A DNA stretch of 35,411 nucleotides from an uncultured Bacteroidales bacterium (GCA_903879715.1 CAIRMR010000065.1:1-35411); one strand, 5' to 3'; shown: positions 1 through 9,105, counted from the stretch's first letter. Program-made: numbers and translations. Notes: a model not told the origin generated them from the letters alone.

Positions 1-464
1 GCATTATGGTAGAAGAATAAATTACAAAAGACCCACAGCCTCGTAGAGGCGGCATTATGGTAGAAGAACAAATTACAAAAGACCCACAGCCTCGTAGAGG
101 CGGCATTATGGTAGAAGAACAAATTACAAAAGACCCACAGCCTCGTAGAGGCGGCATTATGGTAGAGAACAGATTACGAAAGACCCACAGCCTCGTAGAG
201 GCGGCATTATGGTAGAAGAATAAATTACAAAAGACCCACAGCCTCGTAGAGGCGGCATTATGGTAGAAGAACAAATTTCAAAAGACCCACAGCCTCGTAG
301 AGGCGGCATTATGGTAGAGAACAGTTTACGAAAGACCCACAGCCTCGTAGAGGCGGCATTATGGTAGAGAACAGATTACAAAAGACCCACAGCCTCGTAG
401 AGGCGGCATTATGGTAGAAGAATAAATTACAAAAGACCCACAGCCTCGTAGAGGCGGCATTATG
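1..464. repeat. Tandem array of nine 50/51-bp hairpin repeats
   Basis: Nine full units start at 1, 52, 103, 154, 204, 255, 306, 356 and 406, and a partial tenth starts at 457 and diverges after GCATTATG. The array also runs off the left edge of the window. Each unit starts GCATTATGGTAGA and ends with the perfect 5-bp stem GCCTC-GTA-GAGGC (38-50 in unit 1). There are two unit types. The 51-bp type reads GAAGAA(C/T)AAATT after GGTA. The 50-bp type (units starting at 154, 306 and 356) reads GAGAACAG(A/T)TTAC and is one base shorter. Units differ at only a few positions, which suggests recent expansion. All hairpins share one orientation and end about 50 bases before the transposase gene. Diverged inverted copies lie beyond that gene. 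This resembles REP/BIME sequences associated with RAYT transposases. It is not a CRISPR, because there are no unique spacers. Confidence 0.95.
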
Positions 465-513
465 AGCATCAAATCTATTGTATTCAACTATCCACATCTT
501 AAAAAATACTCTT

Positions 514-975
514 ATGGCAAATACATATACACAACTCAGCACGCATGTTGTCTTTGCAGTTAAAGGTCGCGAAAATCTCCTGAATGCAAAATTACGTCCT
601 GAATTATTCAAATATATATACGGAATTTTATCGAAAAACAATCAATATTCCCTGGCTGTAAATGGCTACAAAGACCACGTTCACATGTTTTTTGAATTGA
701 CTCCCAGCAAATCTCTTTCAGACATTGTACGAATTGTAAAAACCAATTCGTCAAAATGGATTAATGAAAACAGATTTATTCCAGGTGAATTTTCATGGCA
801 GGAAGGATATGGAGGCTTTGCATATTCCCGTTCACATCGCGATGCCGTTATAAAATATATTATAAAGCAAGAGCAACATCATCAGCAAAAAACATTCCGG
901 GAGGAATACTTGAACATATTGAAATCATTCGAAATCAGTTACGATGAACAATACATTTTCGAGTTTTACGAATGA
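514..975 (+). CDS. REP-associated (IS200/Y1-type) transposase
   Basis: A 153-residue single-domain Y1 HUH transposase of the IS200/REP-associated (RAYT) group, which nicks and joins single-stranded DNA next to hairpins. The HUH pair is H55-V-H57 in the segment GYKDHVHMFF. The catalytic tyrosine is most likely Y115, in KYIIKQEQHH, with Q119 four residues on; this is the Y-x3-Q spacing known from IS200/IS605 TnpA. I chose the ATG at 514 (MANTYTQLSTHVVF) because family members begin there. An ATG at 478 would add 12 residues with no family resemblance. The frame is intact and the length is normal, so the protein may be active. No TnpB follows. The gene sits between a tandem array of GCCTCGTAGAGGC hairpins on its left and inverted copies on its right, the arrangement expected of a RAYT with its own REP family. 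Confidence 0.9.
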   Translation: MANTYTQLSTHVVFAVKGRENLLNAKLRPELFKYIYGILSKNNQYSLAVNGYKDHVHMFFELTPSKSLSDIVRIVKTNSSKWINENRFIPGEFSWQEGYGGFAYSRSHRDAVIKYIIKQEQHHQQKTFREEYLNILKSFEISYDEQYIFEFYE

Positions 976-990
976 CTTTTTCTTTTAATT

Positions 991-1061
991 CCGCCTCTAC
1001 GAGGCTTTTAAAAAACCTGTTTATTTTTGCTACCATAATTTCGTGCCTACGGCACTTTTAG
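991..1061. repeat. Inverted, diverged REP-like hairpins downstream of the transposase
   Basis: There are two 5-bp-stem hairpins. GCCTC-TAC-GAGGC at 993-1005 is the exact reverse complement of the array hairpin. GTGCC-TAC-GGCAC at 1043-1055 has the same architecture with compensating base changes. On the minus strand the second hairpin is followed by ATTATGGTAG, the same linker that follows hairpins in the left array. The segment is therefore about one and a half degraded array units in opposite orientation, and the transposase gene is bracketed by inverted hairpins. Confidence 0.85.
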
Positions 1062-1160
1062 CATAAAACACAGCTTATCAATCATAAGAATACTTCTTTT
1101 AATCGAAAATAGCGCAACTGTTTTTTATAGAATTCGTTTTATCCACAACTTTAAAAATTG

Positions 1161-1345
1161 GCAACTAATCAGTTTGTCTAAAGTATTGAAAAACAAATAT
1201 ATGCCACAGATAACACAGGTTTCACAGACAATTATTCGTCATTTTTAATTGAAATTAATTGAGAAACTGCTAAAAGCAGTTTAAAATATGTGTAATCCGT
1301 GTAATCTGTGGCAAAAAAAACATTATAATCAGACTGATTAGTTAC
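1161..1345. repeat. MITE-like palindromic element, about 185 bp
   Basis: The ends form terminal inverted repeats: GCAACTAATCAGTTTGTCT on the left and AGACTGATTAGTTAC on the right. Inside them are subterminal inverted segments rich in CACAGAT/ATCTGTG (1203-1228 against 1287-1312). At the centre is a hairpin, AAACTGC-TAAAA-GCAGTTT (about 1264-1282). There is no coding capacity. Positions 1222-1350 match the reverse complement of 35281-35411 at roughly 90 percent by eye. The element is therefore a dispersed family and a candidate non-autonomous element. It lies between the RAYT region and the rpsA terminator. Confidence 0.8.
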
Positions 1346-1379
1346 AAAAATTGAATATCTGATCTGATAATACAAAAAC

Positions 1380-1408
1380 AAGCCGGACAGTTTTAAACTA
1401 TCCGGCTT
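1380..1408 (-). terminator. Rho-independent terminator of rpsA
   Basis: The stem AAGCCGGA(1380-1387)/TCCGGCTT(1401-1408) extends inward through AGTTT/AAACT. Read on the minus strand it is followed by TGTTTTTGT. It begins 26 bases after the rpsA stop codon. Confidence 0.85.
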
Positions 1409-1433
1409 GAATATTTATTGAGAAATCTGAAGA

Positions 1434-3533
1434 TTACTTTTTACTGTCTTCTTCTTCTTTCTTTTCCATAGCTGCTTTCAGGCTCGAAAGAGCATCGAGG
1501 TCACCGAGGGTAGTTTTTTCAAGGTTGTCCTTGATTTTCTTCACGGCGCGTTTGGTAGTCATTTCAGCGCTTTCCTCTTTCTTGTCATCTTTTACCCGTT
1601 CTGCTGATTTAGCATCCTGGTGCATCTTAGCGTGTGAAAGAATGATCTTCTTGTTCTCTTTCGAGAATTCGATAACTTTGAAATCCTGGGCTTCGTCAAC
1701 CTGCAGGTTCGATCCGTCTTCTTTCGTTGCGTGACGTGTAGGAGCAAATCCTTCAACACCGTATGGTAAGGATACAACCACACCCTTATCGGATGAGCTT
1801 ACAACAGTACCTTTATGAACTGATCCGGTGGTGAAAATGCTTTCGAATACATCCCAGGGATTTTCTTCGAGTTGTTTGTGGCCTAAGCTCAAACGGCGAT
1901 TTTCAACATCAACATCAAGAACAACTACATCGATAGTTTCGCCAATTTTGGTGAATTCAGCAGGATGTTTGATTTTCTTACTCCATGACAGGTCGCTGAT
2001 GTGGATAAGTCCGTCAACACCTTCTTCGAGTTCAACAAAAATACCGAAATTGGTAAAGTTACGAACGGTAGCTGTGTGACGTGAGTTAACAGGATATTTG
2101 GTAACAATGTCAGTCCATGGATCCGGAATGAGTTGTTTGATACCAAGTGACATTTTGCGGTCTTCGCGATCGAGGGTAAGAACAACTGCTTCAACTTCGT
2201 CGTTAACGCGGAGGAAATCCTGGGCGGTACGAAGATGCTGGCTCCACGACATTTCTGAAACGTGAATCAAACCTTCTACACCAGGAGCGATTTCAACAAA
2301 AGCGCCATAGTCGGCAATAACAACTACGCGGCCTTTGATTTTATCGCCAACCTTAAGGTCTTCGCGGAGCGAATCCCATGGATGAGCGCTAAGTTGTTTG
2401 AGACCAAGGGCGATACGTTTTTTGTTTTCGTCGAAGTCGAGGATAACAACGTTGATTTTCTGATCAAGCTGAACGATTTCTTCAGGATGATTGATACGTC
2501 CCCATGAAAGGTCAGTGATGTGGATAAGTCCGTCAACACCGCCAAGGTCGATAAATACACCGTATGAAGTGATATTTTTAACGATTCCTTCAAGAACCTG
2601 GCCTTTTTCGAGTTTCGAAATAATTTCGATTTTCTGAGCTTCCAGTTCGTCTTCAATAAGCGCTTTGTGCGAAACAACAACGTTTTTGTATTCGTGGTTG
2701 ATCTTAACGATTTTGAATTCCATAACTTTCTCAACATACTGATCGTAGTCGCGGATAGGCTTAACGTCAATCTGTGATCCCGGGAGGAAAGCTTCGATAC
2801 CGAAGATGTCAACAATAAGACCACCTTTGGTACGGCATTTTACAAAACCATTGATAATTTCCTGAGTTTCGAAAGCGGTGTTAACACGCTCCCATGAACG
2901 GAGTATACGGGCTTTTTTGTGGGATAGCTGAAGCTGTCCACCCATATCTTCCTGGTTTTCAACATAAACTTCAATTCTGTCACCAACTTTCAGGTCAGGA
3001 TTGTAACGTACTTCCGAAACCGGAATTACTCCATCGGATTTAAAGCCGATGTTTACAACAACTTCGCGGCTGGTAAGTCCAACAACCAAACCATCAAGTA
3101 CTTCATGATCGCCGATTGAGCTTAAAGTTTTGTCATAAATGTCTTCTAAACGCTTGCGGTCAGCAGGATTATAAGCCTCATGCTTTTTCCCGATAGCGTT
3201 CCAATCAAATTCAACAGGTTCAGCAGGTGCTTCCGGAGCTTTAGGAGCTTCTGCAACAACTTCCTTTGCTTCAGGAACTTCTGCAACTACTACTTCTGCA
3301 ACTGGCTCAACTTCTGCAACTACTTCTTCTACTGCAGGAACTTCTTCGACAGCTACTTCTGCAACTGGTTCAACTTCTGCAACTACTTCTTCTACTACAG
3401 GAACTTCTGCTACTGCTTCTTCAACAACTGTTTCAACTTCTGCAACAGGTGTTTCAATGGCTTCAGTTGCTGTTACTTCAGCAGCATCTTCAACATTGTT
3501 TACTTCGTCGTTAACGTTAACGTCGTTACTCAT
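1434..3533 (-). CDS. 30S ribosomal protein S1
   Basis: A 699-residue S1 protein that helps the 30S subunit bind and unfold mRNA. S1 is especially important in Bacteroidota, where Shine-Dalgarno sequences are rare. Six S1 (OB-fold) repeats can be read at about 144-206, 224-290, 311-380, 396-468, 482-554 and 569-636. Repeats 3-5 are the most canonical, with GLIHITDLSW, GLIHVSEMSW and GLIHISDLSW motifs. Residues 1-110 are an acidic Val/Glu/Ala/Pro extension with a 21-residue internal repeat. The C-terminal 60 residues are a highly charged Lys/Glu tail. The protein is longer than the 557-residue E. coli S1 because of these two ends. The gene is monocistronic, with a TACCTTTG -7 box at 3652-3659 and a strong terminator just downstream. 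Confidence 0.97.
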   Translation of the reverse strand: MSNDVNVNDEVNNVEDAAEVTATEAIETPVAEVETVVEEAVAEVPVVEEVVAEVEPVAEVAVEEVPAVEEVVAEVEPVAEVVVAEVPEAKEVVAEAPKAPEAPAEPVEFDWNAIGKKHEAYNPADRKRLEDIYDKTLSSIGDHEVLDGLVVGLTSREVVVNIGFKSDGVIPVSEVRYNPDLKVGDRIEVYVENQEDMGGQLQLSHKKARILRSWERVNTAFETQEIINGFVKCRTKGGLIVDIFGIEAFLPGSQIDVKPIRDYDQYVEKVMEFKIVKINHEYKNVVVSHKALIEDELEAQKIEIISKLEKGQVLEGIVKNITSYGVFIDLGGVDGLIHITDLSWGRINHPEEIVQLDQKINVVILDFDENKKRIALGLKQLSAHPWDSLREDLKVGDKIKGRVVVIADYGAFVEIAPGVEGLIHVSEMSWSQHLRTAQDFLRVNDEVEAVVLTLDREDRKMSLGIKQLIPDPWTDIVTKYPVNSRHTATVRNFTNFGIFVELEEGVDGLIHISDLSWSKKIKHPAEFTKIGETIDVVVLDVDVENRRLSLGHKQLEENPWDVFESIFTTGSVHKGTVVSSSDKGVVVSLPYGVEGFAPTRHATKEDGSNLQVDEAQDFKVIEFSKENKKIILSHAKMHQDAKSAERVKDDKKEESAEMTTKRAVKKIKDNLEKTTLGDLDALSSLKAAMEKKEEEDSKK
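3219..3407 (-). repeat. 63-bp (21-codon) in-frame repeat in the rpsA N-terminal region
   Basis: Three imperfect copies of a 21-residue unit start at EVP (residues 43, 64 and 85). The first two are nearly identical over EVVAEVEPVAEV, and the third decays into KAPEAPAEP. The DNA is a GAAGTTG-type low-complexity tract on the coding strand. Its period is a multiple of three, so copy-number changes would keep the frame. Confidence 0.85.
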
Positions 3534-3651
3534 AATTATAATCTAATTAATGGCCTTCCGGTTCGGCCGGTTTAACATTGAGTTGATTAATAGACAGATA
3601 TATTGATTAACTTACCGGAAAAGAGAAACAATGCACCGCTAAAATGGGGTG

Positions 3652-3659
3652 CAAAGGTA
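3652..3659 (-). promoter_or_regulatory. Candidate -7 box of rpsA
   Basis: On the minus strand this reads TACCTTTG, a perfect match to the Bacteroidota TAnnTTTG -7 element. The stretch where a -33 element would lie is only T-rich (CATTTTTATT). The implied leader is about 110 nt. Confidence 0.55.
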
Positions 3660-3766
3660 GTAATTTATTTCTAATAAAAATGGGGCCTTTCTAATTTAAT
3701 TGAGAGCGCAGATTGTTCAGAATTTTCATCAAATCGATTGAAAAAAGTGATACAAAATAAATATTA

Positions 3767-3950
3767 GCCGCAGATTTACTCATGTATTTCTTATTTTAAT
3801 GGGTATTCACTTCGGCAGGCTCAGTGCATCGCGTGATATCGCTTCGCTAAATTCGCAGATTTCACAGATTAAATGAATTTCAGGAATTGATATTGTCCGA
3901 AATCCGTTCTATGTATTGATTAATCTGCGAAAATCTGTGAAATCTGTGGC
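3767..3950. repeat. Degraded dispersed palindromic repeats
   Basis: CGCAGATTTCACAGATTAA (3854-3872) is opposed by AATCTGCG and CTGTGAAATCTGTGGC (3922-3950), forming an imperfect inverted repeat. The motif vocabulary (ATCTGTG, GCCACAG) is shared with the MITE-like element at 1161-1345. Embedded at 3808-3827 is CACTTCGGCAGGCTCAGTGC, a member of the short CACTTCGnC...CTCAGTG palindrome family also seen at 13895 and 15157. Confidence 0.65.
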
Positions 3951-4013
3951 AAAACAGCTAATCATTATCATATTGATAAACATTTTTTTCTACTTTCGTC
4001 CCCATGAAACGAA

Positions 4014-4067
4014 CATGACAAAATCAGCCAATTATGACATATAGGTGGATGTTAATATTTTGTCATG
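4014..4067 (+). promoter_or_regulatory. Inverted repeat in the mqnA leader
   Basis: The perfect 11-bp arms CATGACAAAAT (4014-4024) and ATTTTGTCATG (4057-4067) flank a 32-nt loop. The structure ends 37 bases before the mqnA ATG. A TACTTTCG sequence at about 3991-3998 is one mismatch from the -7 consensus and would place the hairpin inside the transcript. It could be an RNA leader structure or a protein-binding palindrome; the sequence does not decide. Confidence 0.5.
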
Positions 4068-4104
4068 GAGTTCCATCTGACTCATAAAAAATTATTAATA
4101 CCAG

Positions 4105-4845
4105 ATGAATCCTATACGAATTACTGCTATTTCCTATTATAATACCCTTCCGTTTATATATGGATTAACTCATTCCGGCCTACTCGCTGGCTATGAACTG
4201 AAACTGGAAGTTCCTTCGGTAAGCGCGCGTAAAATTATTTCCAACGAAGCCGAAATCGGGCTGATACCGGTAGGCGCTTTGCCGGGAATCAACAATTATC
4301 ATGTTGTCAGCAACTTATGCATAGGTGCGGATAAAGATGTTAAATCAGTTTTACTTCTTGCTAATGCTGATTTGAAAGTCATAAAAACAATTTACCTCGA
4401 TACCGACAGTCTCACTTCTGTTAACCTCGTTCGGATCCTGGCTGAAAAATACTGGAAAATAAATCCGCAATGGAAAAGCCTTTCAGAATTAAAAGGAAAG
4501 CTTTCACAGGATGAAGGCATGGTTCTTATTGGCGACAAGACTTTCGGTTTAGCCAATCAATATCCTTTTTGTTACGATCTTGCCGGCGAATGGATTAAAT
4601 ACACCGGATTACCTTTCGTATTCGCTGTTTGGATTTCACGTCAACCACTTCCTGAAGAGTTTGAAAAAGCATTTCAATCCGCATTGTCCTGGGGAGTCGA
4701 ACATAGGGAAGAATCTATTATAATGGCCGTCAATCCTCATATTTCAGAAAAAGAACTTATCTCCTATCTCAAGAATGATATCAGCTACAACCTGGATGAA
4801 CCTAAGAAGAAGGGGATGGAGCTTTTTCTGAAATATCTAGGCTGA
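4105..4845 (+). CDS. Chorismate dehydratase MqnA (futalosine menaquinone pathway)
   Basis: A 246-residue protein of the MqnA/MqnD periplasmic-binding-protein-like fold (PF02621). MqnA dehydrates chorismate to 3-[(1-carboxyvinyl)oxy]benzoate, the first step of the futalosine route to menaquinone. Family features visible are the N-terminal ISYYNTLPFIYGL segment, the EIGLIPVGALP strand, DTDSLTSVNLVRILAEKYW in the middle and FAVWISR near residue 170. There is no signal peptide, consistent with a cytoplasmic enzyme. Length and start are normal. MqnD is a related paralogue, but the N-terminal pattern fits MqnA better. The gene stands alone, convergent with yidC, behind a leader containing an 11-bp inverted repeat. 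It implies menaquinone is made by the futalosine pathway rather than the classical Men pathway. Confidence 0.88.
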   Translation: MNPIRITAISYYNTLPFIYGLTHSGLLAGYELKLEVPSVSARKIISNEAEIGLIPVGALPGINNYHVVSNLCIGADKDVKSVLLLANADLKVIKTIYLDTDSLTSVNLVRILAEKYWKINPQWKSLSELKGKLSQDEGMVLIGDKTFGLANQYPFCYDLAGEWIKYTGLPFVFAVWISRQPLPEEFEKAFQSALSWGVEHREESIIMAVNPHISEKELISYLKNDISYNLDEPKKKGMELFLKYLG

Positions 4846-4866
4846 TTCCTTGAATTATAGATTTTA

Positions 4867-5024
4867 AGACCCAAGTCTCAAATTCCAAATTTCAAGACCC
4901 AAAAAGCATCTAAAAAAATCTCTGAAATTAGTCATCTAGCCCTATTAGGTTCCGGGGTTAGTTCTTGGAATATGGGACTTGGAATATGGGACTTGGAATT
5001 TGGGACTTGGAATTTGGGACTTGG
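4867..5024. repeat. 14-bp tandem repeat with an inverted partner
   Basis: Four 14-bp units TTGGAAT(A/T)TGGGAC start at 4965, 4979, 4993 and 5007, followed by a partial TTGG. About 70 bases upstream, 4867-4898 carries the reverse-complement sense (AAGTCTCAAATTCCAAATTT). The block could therefore fold into a long imperfect hairpin. A related TTGGAATTTGGAGC duplication occurs at about 28757-28785. Confidence 0.8.
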
Positions 5025-5071
5025 CTCTTCTAATTATTTGAGAGTAGAATTTCAGCCAAAATACAAAAAGT

Positions 5072-5110
5072 AAATCCGCAATAAAATCAATTGATTCCAA
5101 CTGCGGATTT
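5072..5110. terminator. Likely bidirectional terminator between mqnA and yidC
   Basis: The arms AAATCCGCA (5072-5080) and TGCGGATTT (5102-5110) enclose an inner AATCAATTGATT palindrome. On the plus strand the stem runs directly into TTTTTTATT. On the minus strand it is followed by TTTACTTTTTG. It can serve both convergent genes. Confidence 0.65.
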
Positions 5111-5150
5111 TTTATTCGGGTTTATCCCGAAACAAACCATTTTCTATTTT

Positions 5151-7079
5151 CTATTTTCTTTTAACAACTGCTTTCTGCTGTTGCTGTTTTGTCATTTCTT
5201 CCAGTTTTTTCTGGAATGAAGATTTCTTAACAACTTTGGTCTTATTTTCCTGGATACGTTTGTGAAGTTTATCCTCATTAACAAAACGGCGGATCAGGAA
5301 CATCTGACCAAAAGTGAACAGGTTGGCCAGCATGTAATAGTAACTTAAACCGGCAGAATAGTTGTTAAAGAAACCCAGGAACATGATCGGCATCAGGTAC
5401 ATCATGGTTTTCATTCCCGGCATTTGCTGTGTTGAACCCATCATATCATTATTCATCTTGGTATACATGATGGTGGAAACAGTCATCAAAAGAGTAAATA
5501 AACTGATATGATTTCCATAGAAAGTACTAAGAAGAGGTATCTGTGCCGTCCACGAATAAATGGAGTCATAGCTCGACAAGTCAGTAGCCCAAAGGAACGA
5601 CTGTTGACGTAATTCGAAGGAAGCCGGGAAAAACCTGAAAAGTGCAATCAGGATTGGAAACTGAAGCAGCATGGGCACACAACCCGCCATAGGATTAACA
5701 CCGGCCTTTTTATACAGAGCCATAGTAGCCTGCTGCTTTTTCATGGCATCATCCTTTTTCGGGAATTTCAAACCGATTTCTTCAATTTCGGGCTTCAGTA
5801 TCCGCATTTTTGCGGAAGAGATATAAGTCTTCCAGGCAATCGGGAACAATACAATCTTTAATAAAATGGTGAGAATCAGAATGATGATACCATAATTCAT
5901 ATCAAATGATTCCAGCCAGTTGAAAACCGGAATTACAGCAAACCTGTTGATCCATTGCATCAGGAAGAAGCTCCACCCCAGAGGAATCTGCCTTTCCAGG
6001 TTCATCTTGTATTGCCTGAGGACTTTGTACTTATTAGGCCCGAAATACCATTTCAGATCATAGCTCTGATCAGTTTCCAATGAATAAGGTAAAATGAAAG
6101 CTGAACTCATGGTTTTTACCTTACGGTCCGTATTCTGGTCAGAGTAACCAACTGTTTCTATATCGGTACTTTCAAACTTATCCGACGCTATAAGTGTTGC
6201 AGAAAAGAACTGCTGCTTAAACGATACCCATTTAACCGGTGTTGATATCCGTTCTTTCTCGTCCTTCGTTTCACTGAGGTAATCTACTTCGCCAGCCAAA
6301 TCCATGTAATGAATAGTTGACTGTGTCTGTTCCGTCTTCAGGCTTTTTTCCTGTTGCAGAAGCGTTGTACTCCAAAGCAACGACATATCACGCGTATTCT
6401 GGGCAATATAGCCTTTCATTCCAACAAAGTTGACCTTATAGCCAACCATGTAATTGTTGCCTTTCAGCGTGTAAACATATTCAATGTAACTCTTTGAGTT
6501 GGCTGTATCAGTTTTACCGGGGTAAACCCGTAATGCAAACTGTATGGAGTCCTTGCCGGATACACGTAATGAATCTTTACCTGATGGTGTTACCGGAACG
6601 AACATCAGGTTAGCTGTATTCAAGGTACGCAGGTCCTCGGTACTAAATTCAAATCCAAAAACGGATGAGTCACCTTTGTAAAGAACCAGGGGCAAAGTAT
6701 CAAATGTTTGATAATCTTTTAATTGCACCGACCATATCCGGCCGCCTTTCGAAGAAATTTTCAGTTTCAGAAGATCGCTTTCGAGGGTATAAAACTTCTC
6801 TTCCTTTACGGCAACGGATGCAAATCCGTTCGAAGTTGAATCAGCACCGGTAACAGGTAAAGAGGCTACGGGACTCGTTTTTGCTACTGAATCGGCGACG
6901 GCTTTTTTTACCATTTCGGCCATAGCTGTCTGTAACGAATCAGTACGCTGCACATAGCTTATAGAATCAGCTTTTCGTTTGGCAGCAGCCATTTCTTCTT
7001 TCGATGGAGTCATCCAAAGACTATATCCTATCAATAATCCGACAATGATTACCAGGCCAATAATGTTATTCTTACTCAT
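5151..7079 (-). CDS. Membrane protein insertase YidC
   Basis: A 642-residue YidC/OxaA/Alb3 insertase that places proteins into the inner membrane with or without SecYEG. An N-terminal membrane segment (about 5-22) is followed by a coiled, Ala/Lys-rich linker and the large periplasmic beta-sandwich domain (about 95-355). The conserved C-terminal insertase core follows, with membrane segments near 367-390, 395-416, 462-485, 515-540 and 557-598. K408, in LTILLKIVLFPIAW, sits where the family carries the positive groove residue. The GCVPMLLQFPILIALFRF segment is typical. The C-terminus is very basic with a run of glutamines, as in YidC proteins that contact ribosomes. It lies 202 bases downstream of pyrG on the same strand, with its own candidate -7 box. 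Confidence 0.97.
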   Translation of the reverse strand: MSKNNIIGLVIIVGLLIGYSLWMTPSKEEMAAAKRKADSISYVQRTDSLQTAMAEMVKKAVADSVAKTSPVASLPVTGADSTSNGFASVAVKEEKFYTLESDLLKLKISSKGGRIWSVQLKDYQTFDTLPLVLYKGDSSVFGFEFSTEDLRTLNTANLMFVPVTPSGKDSLRVSGKDSIQFALRVYPGKTDTANSKSYIEYVYTLKGNNYMVGYKVNFVGMKGYIAQNTRDMSLLWSTTLLQQEKSLKTEQTQSTIHYMDLAGEVDYLSETKDEKERISTPVKWVSFKQQFFSATLIASDKFESTDIETVGYSDQNTDRKVKTMSSAFILPYSLETDQSYDLKWYFGPNKYKVLRQYKMNLERQIPLGWSFFLMQWINRFAVIPVFNWLESFDMNYGIIILILTILLKIVLFPIAWKTYISSAKMRILKPEIEEIGLKFPKKDDAMKKQQATMALYKKAGVNPMAGCVPMLLQFPILIALFRFFPASFELRQQSFLWATDLSSYDSIYSWTAQIPLLSTFYGNHISLFTLLMTVSTIMYTKMNNDMMGSTQQMPGMKTMMYLMPIMFLGFFNNYSAGLSYYYMLANLFTFGQMFLIRRFVNEDKLHKRIQENKTKVVKKSSFQKKLEEMTKQQQQKAVVKRK

Positions 7080-7176
7080 TTATTCAAATGTATGTAATTG
7101 ATTACTTAGTTCAAGCAGTTCCCCAAAAAAATCTGATTATCAATAAATTAACATTCCGAAGGGGTTTTCGGGACGG

Positions 7177-7184
7177 CAAAGATA
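7177..7184 (-). promoter_or_regulatory. Candidate -7 box of yidC
   Basis: The minus-strand sequence TATCTTTG matches TAnnTTTG. It lies about 100 bases upstream of the yidC start, inside the pyrG-yidC gap. No clear -33 TTTG was found at the expected distance. Confidence 0.45.
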
Positions 7185-7281
7185 CAAAATGTTGGATTAG
7201 TACTGCTGTTCCACAAGAAGAGAATAAGCCGGCATAACAACTTTTAACTCAAAAACAACGCAGCCATAACAATCTGGCAAT

Positions 7282-8907
<1,626 letters not shown>

Positions 8908-9012
8908 TTATATGAAGATTATATCCGGTAAAAGGAAAAAATAAATTTCTATCGGTTAACATAGTTTCCGATAAAAGCTTATTTATAATGTGATCTGGAT
9001 TTAAAACCTGTG

Positions 9013-9020
9013 CAAAAATA
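9013..9020 (-). promoter_or_regulatory. Candidate -7 box of pyrG
   Basis: The minus strand reads TATTTTTG, matching TAnnTTTG. A TTTTCAAGG at the appropriate upstream distance is a weak -33 candidate. The implied leader is roughly 105 nt, which leaves room for pyrimidine-responsive control, but no recognisable attenuator was seen. Confidence 0.45.
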
Positions 9021-9061
9021 CGAATCACCGGCATGAATTCCTTGAAAATAAATAAAAAAAA

Positions 9062-9083
9062 AAGCCTGATCGGGATCAGGCTT
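9062..9083 (-). terminator. Rho-independent terminator of the receiver gene
   Basis: The perfect 10-bp stem AAGCCTGATC/GATCAGGCTT with a 2-base centre is followed on the minus strand by a run of about ten T residues. It begins 23 bases past the stop codon of the receiver gene. Confidence 0.92.
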
Positions 9084-9105
9084 AAAAATTATATTTTAAA
9101 AGTGA

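Larger units (their letters stand above)
3534..4104. other. 571-bp divergent intergenic region between rpsA and mqnA
   Basis: The region holds the rpsA promoter and leader (3534-3660), a degraded palindromic repeat block (3767-3950) and the mqnA leader hairpin (4014-4067). The rpsA leader contains a GC-rich palindromic stretch at about 3555-3567 (CCGGTTCGGCCGG), which could structure the 5' UTR. No coding sequence was recognised. Confidence 0.7.
4846..5150. other. 305-bp convergent intergenic region between mqnA and yidC
   Basis: The region contains an imperfect inverted and tandem repeat (4867-5024) and a likely bidirectional terminator (5072-5110). A small TTCGGG-TTTAT-CCCGAA hairpin lies at 5115-5131. 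No gene was seen. Confidence 0.8.

Noticed and set aside
57-215. Open frame across array units giving a 17-residue repeat peptide
   Set aside because: The 51-bp unit is open by chance of its length, but the frame is broken by GAATAA variants and by the 50-bp units, and there is no start signal or conserved product beyond the DNA repeat.
1-464. CRISPR array
   Set aside because: Units are contiguous and almost identical along their whole length. There are no variable spacers and no cas genes.
309-641. Minus-strand ORF of 110 codons across the array and the transposase start
   Set aside because: It is the antisense reading of the repeat units, with duplicated segments, and overlaps a well-supported transposase.
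3180-3575. Phe/Asn/Cys-rich and Leu/Gln-rich plus-strand ORFs opposite rpsA
   Set aside because: They are shadows of the low-complexity Val/Glu codon repeats of rpsA.
4003-4017. Four-codon frame (ATG AAA CGA ACA TGA) in the mqnA leader as a leader peptide
   Set aside because: Too short to judge and without regulatory codon runs; likely chance.
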